Shown here: piece by piece, positions 56,973 to 64,000 of the stretch
Numbering within the stretch: position 1 is the first letter of the stretch
How the letters are laid out: each line of letters starts with the position of its first letter
Assembly (NCBI GenBank): GCA_037042185.1
Contig: JAXQJY010000023.1
Location: 62,001-126,000 of the forward strand
Origin: Sordariomycetes sp. S80-01Y
Lineage: Eukaryota > Ascomycota > Sordariomycetes
Direction of reading: 5' to 3'
Length of the DNA: 64,000 nucleotides
Translations under genes and position numbers: made by a program
The notes under the pieces: model-generated
What the model was told of the DNA's origin: nothing
The model's database searches: none
The model's input: only the letters and a program-made list of their open reading frames with translations

Positions 56973-57404
56973 ATGGCTTCAAACAACCCCAAAATCATTT
57001 GCCAATGCGGGACGGTCTCCTTTCACGCTTCTGCGCCCGTCCCCGAAAAGATCTATATCTGCCATTGTCTCGAGTGCCGCAAACAATCGTCTTCCGCCTT
57101 TGGGTGCTCTGCTGTTTTTCCGGCTGAAGGCCTGTGGCCGCTGCCAGATCACATTAGATCGAAGCTCGAGGTATGGACTCGACCGACCGATTCTGGAAAC
57201 ACAACCGAGTGCTACTTTTGCAAGATCTGTGGGGTGCGGCTGTTTCATCGTGGAATCCTGGCGACCGGAATTCCCAAGCGCACATTAACGGTCAAAGCAG
57301 GCTGTCTTGAGAATGTATCATTGGAGGGAGCGAGGCACATCTGGACTAGATCTGCTATTGTACCCGTTCCTGAGGATAGCGACAAGACGGAACCAACCAA
57401 GTAG
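56973..57404 (+). CDS. GFA / CENP-V domain zinc protein
   Basis: Small single-domain protein of the Gfa (glutathione-dependent formaldehyde-activating)/CENP-V fold; 143 residues, single exon. The frame is open further upstream, but ATG 56973 gives MASNNPKIICQCGTVSFHA, which places the domain at the N-terminus as usual. Zinc ligands are visible: CxC in ICQCGTVSF, CHCxxC in ICHCLECRKQ, and CxxC in CYFCKICG. The family is large in fungi and most members have no proven substrate, so the formaldehyde role should not be assumed. The gene converges with the EEP hydrolase gene, with 101 bases between the stops. Confidence 0.93.
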   Translation: MASNNPKIICQCGTVSFHASAPVPEKIYICHCLECRKQSSSAFGCSAVFPAEGLWPLPDHIRSKLEVWTRPTDSGNTTECYFCKICGVRLFHRGILATGIPKRTLTVKAGCLENVSLEGARHIWTRSAIVPVPEDSDKTEPTK

Positions 57405-57505
57405 GGACATGCAAGGTTTCCGTCCCATGATGGGATCCTTCTCTCCGTTGTGCACAAGTTATTAGTTTACTATGTACTGTATCCTGAAGCTCACGAGTTA
57501 CAAGC

Positions 57506-58441
57506 TCAAGCCATTCTGGCCAGACGAGCCATCCTCTTCGCCTTCTCACACTTCTTTACGGGAACCTTAACATCGACCACAACTGGCCTGTGATCAGAAA
57601 TAAAGATCTCGTCATCGAAATAGGTGCTTAGCACCGCAAAGCTCGTCCACTCGAGCCCCGCGGGATCCAAGACGAAGATGTGATCGATTTGGCTATCATT
57701 GCCAGTATCAACATCAAACGCAGTATAAGTCATGTCATGACCATGATGATGCTCTGCGGGGACGACATCCTTCACATCGTTCATCTTATCGGCCAAGATC
57801 TGGTACGCGACATTGTCCGGTTCGATGTTCAAGTCACCGCCCAAGAAAACAGGAGCAGTCGAGTTGCCTGACGACCATTCATCGGCGATTTGAACAAGAA
57901 GCTCCGCTGAGTTCTCGCGGGCGACTTGACCTTGATGATCGAAGTGTGTGCACATGTAAACGAAGGGGTTGCCGGTCTCCTGGTGCTGAAACTTGGCGAC
58001 GGTGACGATTCTGGGCAGCGCGGCGTCCCAACCTACTGAGCCGACGACGTCAGGGGTCTCGCTGAGCCAGTACGTTTTCTGCTCCTGTAATTCCCATTCG
58101 GATGGCTGGTAGAAAATGGGAGAGAACTCCCCAGCCTCGAGACCGTCATCGCGACCAATGCCGACGTACTCCCACTCCGCACCGAGATCGGTCTTGAGAT
58201 CTTGGACCTGAGAATAGAGCGCCTCTTGGAAGCAGAGAAGAGAGTCCGGGCGTCCAGCCAGCTCATGGTCGAGCTGAGCCGCCATCAAGGGGCGGCGGAC
58301 GGAGCCCCAAGGCTTCTCGCCACCGGATGGGTTTTCAGCGGCATAGCGGATGTTGTAAGTCATAAGCCGAAGGTCGAGGGAGTCAGCAGCGACACGAGCG
58401 GCCGCGAAGGCACCGAAGAGGAGAGCAGAGGCTGACTTCAT
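57506..58441 (-). CDS. Secreted endonuclease/exonuclease/phosphatase-fold hydrolase
   Basis: Single exon, 311 residues, start ATG 58441 (MKSASALLFGAFAAARVAA, a signal peptide). The EEP fold is complete: LRLMTYNIRYAAE carries the first Asn, LLCFQEAL the metal-binding Glu, YMCTHFDHQGQ the middle His and Asp, VFLGGDLNIEPD the Asp-x-Asn pair, QIDHIF an Asp/His, and ISDHRPVVVD the catalytic His. Substrate cannot be read from the sequence; secreted fungal members are treated as nucleases or as sugar- or lipid-phosphate phosphodiesterases. The C-terminus is Lys/Arg-rich (KKCEKAKRMARLARMA), which is odd for a secreted enzyme and could help nucleic-acid or surface binding (inference). Length is normal for single-domain members. 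Confidence 0.9.
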   Translation of the reverse strand: MKSASALLFGAFAAARVAADSLDLRLMTYNIRYAAENPSGGEKPWGSVRRPLMAAQLDHELAGRPDSLLCFQEALYSQVQDLKTDLGAEWEYVGIGRDDGLEAGEFSPIFYQPSEWELQEQKTYWLSETPDVVGSVGWDAALPRIVTVAKFQHQETGNPFVYMCTHFDHQGQVARENSAELLVQIADEWSSGNSTAPVFLGGDLNIEPDNVAYQILADKMNDVKDVVPAEHHHGHDMTYTAFDVDTGNDSQIDHIFVLDPAGLEWTSFAVLSTYFDDEIFISDHRPVVVDVKVPVKKCEKAKRMARLARMA

Positions 58442-60059
58442 ATTGCGAATCACTTTGAGAAATAATAAGGGCTTCTAGATATGTGTTTTCCCAGGCGCTT
58501 TGCCCCTCGACCCCTCTTATACCGCTGAGTTCAGTGGATCGTTTTCTTCTACTACGACCTAACGTCGTTTGATCGAATAAAGATCTCATCTGATTGTTGT
58601 CCACGTGTAGAGATTGGTCGTGTTCGCTCGACCCAAGTGAGACTTGATAAGGATCCTGGGTATGTGCGTGAGGGGAAATCCCTTGGCTAGCTCCATTCCG
58701 GTGAAGCACGTGGGGATGTTCAGGGGCACCGTTTGGCTCTGCATTTACGGTGTTGAGGAGGTTTAATGAGTCCGTCTTGGCAGTGGGAACGAAGAACGCC
58801 AGAATCTTGCGAGCACTTCACTCCATATATGATTAATGGGATTTTGTTCGCGTTCTCGAGCTAACTGGCGCCTGGGTTTGTCCACGATGAGGATGCATTT
58901 GCGGTCGACGGCAGGTGATCCATTGAACAACCCACGTTTGCACGTGGGAGGTTACGATGCTACCCCAGCTCACGATGCGGAGAGCTCCTGACCCTGGAAA
59001 CACAAATAAACCATTTTAGAGCATACTACTTCAGCCGAAAAAACGAACTTGTAAGGATCGCCCGATCTCGAAAAGCAGAACGTTCGTCGCAAAGGAACTG
59101 CAAACAACTGATGCCGAGTGGTTGAGGATTTGAGCAAACGGCGTCAAGCGCGGATAAAGCAGACAGTGGCGGGACAAAATGCAAATGCATATCATTGACC
59201 GTGTTCATAATGACTCTTGACCTTTGTAGTTCTAGTTCACGACCATAGCCGCCAGTTTCCCGCCACATTACCCAACTCTTGCATCGTTGTAGGGTAGGGC
59301 TACTTAGTACTAGGAAATTCAGTACGAGGCGGTGCGTTGAAAGAATAGACGGAGGTACCAAACAGCCTTCAGAAAAGGGTGCAGCAATCTCAGCGCTGGC
59401 GCATCACATATACAAGGAAAATCAACATCTTTATTGGCCTGAATCAAGCCCTTCCTGTGGTGAATTCCCTCGAGACGACGTTTTCTGCCGGGTATGAACC
59501 AGGCCAGCCTTGAGCCAGCTCCGCCCGTTTCTTTCTGTCGACTACACGTACGGCCTCTGCAACAAAGTGTAAGGAAATCCAATTTCCGGACTTCCTTCTA
59601 CACCACCTCGGCCGCAGTCTGCCATCCCCTTAGAGAAGGCCTAGGGTATCATTTTCCGCCGACAATGGCTTCTCGTCCAACAAAACGTTTCGACAAGCAA
59701 CCTTCACAGGCAGAACCCCGCATGAGAAAGCGTCCTGGGACCGTTTTTGCATTGCGCTATACCTGTCCCAAGGGTAAAGTAGGGTGTCGTGACGGATGAG
59801 AGCAGATTCAGCTTGTCCCAACGACTTCCAGTTTTCCGGGCCAGCGTCAACATCTGGAGTTCACATGGTACTTACACATAGATTGATGATGGCAAAAACC
59901 CTATATAAAGTCAGCATCTTCTGTCAAATGTGGGCTGGTTTCTCAAGTTCACTCAACCTTTTTCCTCCTTGAGCCAAATCGTCATATATTGTTGTGTTGG
60001 TCCCTAGTCAGCTTGACACTTCGCTTCTCCAGTTCGAGCACTGTCCCATATCAATCGCA
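58442..60059. other. Divergent intergenic region EEP hydrolase / AtuA-like gene
   Basis: About 1.6 kb. It contains a TATA box at 59902-59909 discussed separately. A 101-codon frame at 59494-59799 lacks family features and is not called. No RNA gene is seen. Confidence 0.55.
59902..59909 (+). promoter_or_regulatory. TATA box of the AtuA-like gene
   Basis: TATATAAA lies about 150 bases upstream of the start codon at 60060, followed by CT-rich sequence where transcription would begin. Consensus TATA boxes are a minority in fungal promoters and often mark regulated genes. The call rests on position and match only. Confidence 0.55.
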
Positions 60060-61976
60060 ATGCCTTCCGCAAAGCGAGCGATCCGTATTGCAGGGTCGTC
60101 AGGCGGCTTTTCCGACCGCCAGCGAGCCATCGGTGATCTCGCCAAAAATTGCGACATTGACTGCATCATCGGCGACTGGCTTTCAGAATGTACCATGACC
60201 CTTCATGGTGCCGCGAAGCAGGAAAATGAGCAGCTTCGCAAGACGGGTCAGCTGAAAGAGGAGCCGATGGGCCTCTTCGACCCTACGTTCATGGATAACC
60301 TCTCCCCTGCCATGCCCTACCTCAAGTCGAAGAACATCAAGGTGGCCGTCAATGCTGGCGCCAGCGACACTGAGTTGTTGGCTAAGCTTGTGGCAGAGGA
60401 AGTCAAGAAGCAAGGGCTTGACCTGAAGGTTGGCTGGGTGAGTGGCGATGAAGTTACGGAGACAGTCAAGAGGCTCCAAGAGGCTGGTGAGGTTTTCCCT
60501 AGTTTGATGAATGGGAAACCCCTGAAGGAGTGGGGCCACGAAATCATCTCTGCACAGTAAGTCTTATCGTCTTCGGCAAAGAACGTCCGTACTGACTTCT
60601 CTAGATGCTATCTTGGCGGTGCTGGTGTCGCTGAGGCCCTTCGCCAGGGATGTGATATAGTCATCTGCGGGCGTGTTGCCGATGCGGCGCCCACAATTGG
60701 AGCCTCCATGTGGTGGCACGGTTGGGATCGCGAGACGGATCTCGACCAGATCGCTGGCTCATTGGTGACGGGTCACTTGATCGAGTGCTCTGCCTACGTC
60801 TGCGGTGGCTACTACTCCGGCTTCAAGCAGCTCATGGATAAGTGTGAGAATATCGGCTTTCCAATCGCCGAGGTTGCCCATGATGGTACCTGTATCCTGA
60901 CTAAGGAACCTGGGACCGGTGGCGAGATCTCAGTCGGCACCGTCTCTTCGCAGCTCCTCTATGAGATCCAGGGTCCTTTGTACTACGGATCTGATGTGAC
61001 TGCCAACCTTGAAGGCATAGTCATGACTCAGCTCGAGAAGGACCGTGTCGAAGTAACTGGGGTGAAGGGACTCCCCGCTCCCTCAACCACAAAGGTTGGC
61101 TTCACTGCTTTTGGTGGCTACCAAGCTGAGTTCCATTACTATATGGTCGGTCTCGATCTCGAAGAGAAGGCTGAATGGACAGAGAAACAGATTCGATATT
61201 CTATTGGCGAAGAGGCAATGAAAGATCTCACGTGTCTCAAGTTCAGTCTCAATGGCTACAGCCCAGAGAACCCACGGAATCAAGAAGTCGCCACGGTCGA
61301 TTTCCGTATCTTCGTCCAAACAAAGAACAAGGCACTCGTCGACAAGTTCACACTCGACGTTCCTGGCTTCAACCGATGGTGTATGGAGAATTTCCTTCAG
61401 TCCGCACCGGGGGCGTCGTTGCACAACGATCAGCGCCAGTCCGAGGGCAAACCCTTCTACGAGTACTATGTCACTCTCCTGCCACAGTCTGAGGTGAAGC
61501 ATAGAGTTGAACTCCCTTGGCTTGACAAATCTATCGATATCCCTGTCCAAAATAATGTCACAACCTACCCCCGCGACCAAAAGTCCTATGAGACTGCCAA
61601 CCCTGTCGACCTCAACTCCTTTGGTCCCACCACTCGCGGTCCCTTGGGCTGGGTGGTTGGTGGACGCTCAGGAGACAAGGCGTCCGATGCGAACACTGGG
61701 TTTTACGTCCGCCATGATGACGAGTACGCTTGGCTGTGCAGCCTGCTCACAGTCAAAAAGATCCACCAGCTGTTAGAGGGTAGCAACAAGGGCCGCAAGA
61801 TTGAGAGGTTTGAGATCCCCGGCATCAGGGCAGTGCATTTTCTGATCCGAGATCATTTGGATCGTGGGTTCAACTCAACGAGTGAGTACGATACGCTGGG
61901 AAAGAACGTGTGTGAGTATCTGAGGGCGAAGTACGTTGATATTCCGAATAAGTTCCTACGTAGAGGCCGCTTCTGA
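60060..61976 (+). CDS. AtuA-family protein (DUF1446, acyclic terpene utilisation)
   Basis: Two exons, 60060-60556 and 60605-61976, 48-bp intron; product 622 residues. The N-terminal AtuA domain opens RAIRIAGSSGGFSDRQRAI and contains VAVNAGASDTELLAKL and, after the splice, GGAGVAEALRQGCDIVICGR followed by VADAAPTIGA. The C-terminal ~110 residues form the second AtuA-like domain, PLGWVVGGRSGDKASDANTG onward, joined by a linker. AtuA was named from a Pseudomonas terpene (citronellol/geraniol) catabolic cluster. Fungal fusions of both domains are common but their reaction is not established. No other Atu-type gene is present nearby. The start MPSAKRAIRIAG places the first strand right at the N-terminus; no targeting signal is evident. 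A TATA box sits about 150 bases upstream. Confidence 0.95.
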
Positions 61977-62150
61977 AGAAGGTGAAGCGTTGCCAGGTGA
62001 TAGGTACTATGGCTTATGTAGTCACTGTTAGTGTAGACGTTTCACAATGATATTTGGAGCCCATGCTCTCGGTATTGTTTCCAATAGACATCGGATACCA
62101 CAAGGAGCTACTTTTCATTTTATTTTGCGACGCGTAGGATCAGGTACCGC

Positions 62151-63341
62151 TTATGCTGCCGCTTCAACCGCCTTGAAGAAAGCCTTGCTCTCGAAACCCT
62201 CATTGACTTTCGCCAACGGGATCAGATACGCATCAGGCTGCTCACTCTGCAGTCGATTGATGTACATCCTCGCCACCTGCAGCCATCTGCTCTTCTCTGC
62301 TCGGCTCGCACCTTGGCCTTCCCAAACCCAGACTGCTTGGCCAGCATCATCCAGCAGGAATACATCGTTACCGTCAAGGTCATTCCGTGAAAGCGACGCG
62401 CCATCTTTGATGAGATCGAACGTGAGTTCGCCAGATGCGTCTGAGAGCCGGTAGAGCTTCTTGTGGGATCCCGAAGCTCTAGGCTTTTGCTGGGAAGCAA
62501 CGGGACGCGCAGATTTGAAGCCATCTCTTGGTGTATCATTGTCACCGCCCAGCAGGTCAACTATCCGTTTTGAGCGGGACTCAGATTGGGAGAGAACCTC
62601 GACGTTGGTGTGCTTCGCGATGGTCATGTCATGTACAACCTGCGCCGCCTTGGCCTTTTCCATGGGACTGCAGTCCTTGCCCTGCCACTGCCAGATCTTA
62701 TCCCCCGTGTCCAAGACGAAGACGTCCCCATCGTCAAGGCTTTTCCAGTGTGGCTCGACTTCATAGACGATGAGGGAATTGGGGCTCTTGGAGCTGGGGT
62801 TCTTGAAGATGCGCAACAGAGTGAGGATGTCTTGCTTGGTCTCCTCCTCAACATGTGTGAACCCTGAGCGGACACCTCCGGCACGAATCGAAATCCTTGG
62901 GAAGAGGGAGAGAAACTCGTCTGAGGGAGAAGCCTGCACTTCTCGGTGCTGCGTCGCACTGCCCTCCAGGAACTCATCCAATTCCACAGTTTTGTATGCC
63001 GCCGTCCCGGCCTCATCCTGGGTGGTGTGCTTGCCCAGCCAAAAGAAGATATCGTGACCTAGCTTGCCATCATCCCCGACTTTGTATGAGTACAGGACGA
63101 TATAGCTGTCTCCGTCGTAAAACTGACCATACTGGTCTTTTGGCCATGGAACGACTTGGAACTCCTCGATCCGCCAGACGAAGAGGCCAGGGGACTTGCC
63201 GACGGCGCCGTCGTTCCATGCGGGCTCGGTTACGGCGGAGCTGTGTTTCACACGGTGGTCGATGTCGCTACCGATGAGTTCAACATTAGAGTCTTTGATG
63301 TCGTATTCTTTGGGGTGGACGAGGCCTTGATTGGGAGCCAT
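62151..63341 (-). CDS. Severin/gelsolin-like actin-binding protein
   Basis: Single exon, 396 residues, start MAPNQGLVHPKEYDI. Three gelsolin repeats can be traced: G1 about 45-150 (GLFVWRIEEFQVVPWPKDQY, then DGDSYIVLYSYK, then HDIFFWLGKHTTQDEAGTAA); G2 about 180-270 (IVYEVEPHWKSLDDGDVFVL, then KIWQWQGKDCSPMEKAKA); and G3 about 300-390 (LYRLSDASGELTFDLI, then DGNDVFLLDDAGQAVWVWEG). This is the length and order of Dictyostelium severin and Physarum fragmin, which sever and cap actin filaments in a calcium-dependent way. No villin headpiece follows. Acidic calcium-site residues such as DGDSY and GNDVFLLD are present. The gene converges with the AtuA-like gene, with 174 bases between stops. Confidence 0.93.
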   Translation of the reverse strand: MAPNQGLVHPKEYDIKDSNVELIGSDIDHRVKHSSAVTEPAWNDGAVGKSPGLFVWRIEEFQVVPWPKDQYGQFYDGDSYIVLYSYKVGDDGKLGHDIFFWLGKHTTQDEAGTAAYKTVELDEFLEGSATQHREVQASPSDEFLSLFPRISIRAGGVRSGFTHVEEETKQDILTLLRIFKNPSSKSPNSLIVYEVEPHWKSLDDGDVFVLDTGDKIWQWQGKDCSPMEKAKAAQVVHDMTIAKHTNVEVLSQSESRSKRIVDLLGGDNDTPRDGFKSARPVASQQKPRASGSHKKLYRLSDASGELTFDLIKDGASLSRNDLDGNDVFLLDDAGQAVWVWEGQGASRAEKSRWLQVARMYINRLQSEQPDAYLIPLAKVNEGFESKAFFKAVEAAA

Positions 63342-63713
63342 GCTGACGAACTTTTGAACTGGTATGTGAGACGATGAGGAGAATAATTTGATTGTAAGGG
63401 ATCATATAGCTGAAAGCGTAAGCAAATTTTAAGGCACGTGTTATTGAAAGCACGGCGAAGGTGAGAGTGAGGCATTGCGTAGCCGTGCATGTGCGGGGAG
63501 ACTGGGTCTGCCGACTGGTCCCTGGACCCACGCTGGCGCAGGGTCATGACTGTCCCGCAAGGTAACGCTATTGAATACCTTCACCAAGTAGGAGTCAAAA
63601 TGGCTAGAAGTCTGGGTAAGGAAGAGGTATGAATGATTCACATGTTCGATTCGAAGAGGGAGGTAGGCGTGGTGGCATGGTCTCATTGCTCGTTATGAAC
63701 ATCAAATGCTCCC
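63342..63713. other. Intergenic: severin-like gene promoter
   Basis: 372 bases between two minus-strand genes. No gene or clear motif is seen. Confidence 0.55.
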
Positions 63714-63950
63714 TCATCGTCCCAGGTTGTTCACAATACTGCCAACCATGACCGCTGCTTCTCGTTCCCAATTACCCGTGGCCTTGTCCTTGCCCTTGGC
63801 GCCAGATAACGCATTCGGTGGTTGACAGCCCTTGGCAACGGCTTGCCTGACGGCGTCCCCTACACTAGTCTTGTTCGACTTCAGCGTTCGCGATACGACT
63901 CCTCCCCGATTCACGATCTCCTGAACTCTGCCGCTCAAGGAGCTAGCCAT
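63714..63950 (-). CDS. Small hypothetical protein, 78 residues
   Basis: A single frame starting at ATG 63950 (MASSLSGRVQEIVNRGG) and ending at 63714. Composition is balanced, with helix-forming stretches (SVGDAVRQAVAKG, EREAAVMVGSIVNN). I do not recognise it. The length is near the limit at which chance frames occur, and the window ends 50 bases upstream, so the true start or further exons cannot be judged. It reads more like protein than the neighbouring shadow frames. Confidence 0.5.
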   Translation of the reverse strand: MASSLSGRVQEIVNRGGVVSRTLKSNKTSVGDAVRQAVAKGCQPPNALSGAKGKDKATGNWEREAAVMVGSIVNNLGR

Positions 63951-64000
63951 TGTTCGCCAGTAGTAGGATGGAAGTGATGACGTCTCGAGATGACCCAGAA

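Noticed and set aside
59494-59799. 101-codon frame with ATG upstream of the AtuA-like gene
   Set aside because: Composition is irregular and no domain is seen; more likely intergenic.

Overview
The window is genomic DNA of a filamentous ascomycete (Pezizomycotina, most probably Sordariomycetes). The evidence is the gene complement (white collar 1, filamentous-type beta-1,3-glucan synthase, fungal MCT-like transporter, SDS23, UGGT, Skt5-like chitin synthase activator), the short introns (45-69 bp, one of 144 bp) with GTAAGT/GTGAGT-like donors and CTRAC-like branch sites, and the roughly 50-55% GC content. I did not identify the species. Twenty-one genes can be supported, with about 32 introns placed by frame continuity and family comparison. 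I see no convincing tRNA, rRNA, CRISPR array or intact transposon.

Layout. 1-423: 5' end of an unidentified disordered protein on the minus strand, running off the left edge. 2771-8695: FKS1 beta-1,3-glucan synthase. 9206-10863: LCB1 subunit of serine palmitoyltransferase. 11896-13203: secreted GH17 glucanase. 13924-15653 (-): NYN-domain protein. 17117-18685 (-): SDS23-type CBS protein. 20353-23914: karyopherin Kap121/Pse1. 25973-29012: blue-light receptor WC-1. 29782-34336 (-): UDP-glucose:glycoprotein glucosyltransferase, divergent from 35011-38943 coatomer alpha. 39252-40118 (-): proteasome Rpn12. 42420-45288: Skt5/Chs4-like chitin synthase activator. 45720-47331 (-): MFS monocarboxylate-type transporter. 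48358-52861 (-): large secreted repeat protein. 54240-55186 (-): EI24/RRT8-like membrane protein. 56073-56723: conserved-looking unknown. 56973-57404: GFA/CENP-V zinc protein. 57506-58441 (-): secreted EEP-fold hydrolase. 60060-61976: AtuA-family protein. 62151-63341 (-): severin-like gelsolin protein. 63714-63950 (-): small hypothetical.

How the genes relate. Most are conserved single-copy housekeeping genes and are not an operon or biosynthetic cluster. Several serve the cell wall and secretory route: glucan synthase, GH17 glucanase, chitin synthase activator, sphingolipid synthesis, ER glycoprotein quality control, COPI and a secreted repeat protein. UGGT and coatomer alpha share one 674-bp divergent promoter region.

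Most unusual: (a) the 1,428-residue secreted protein with about ten G-x-D-G-L-P-T repeats, whose reading frame carries a TAG that is best read as the 3' splice site of a 69-bp intron; (b) natural residues at FKS1 echinocandin hot-spot positions that match known low-susceptibility states; (c) a CAAX box in the Skt5-like protein made by a last exon of only three sense codons; (d) introns that are in frame and stop-free, so retention would extend the protein; (e) an upstream start 11 bases before the wc-1 start in another frame.
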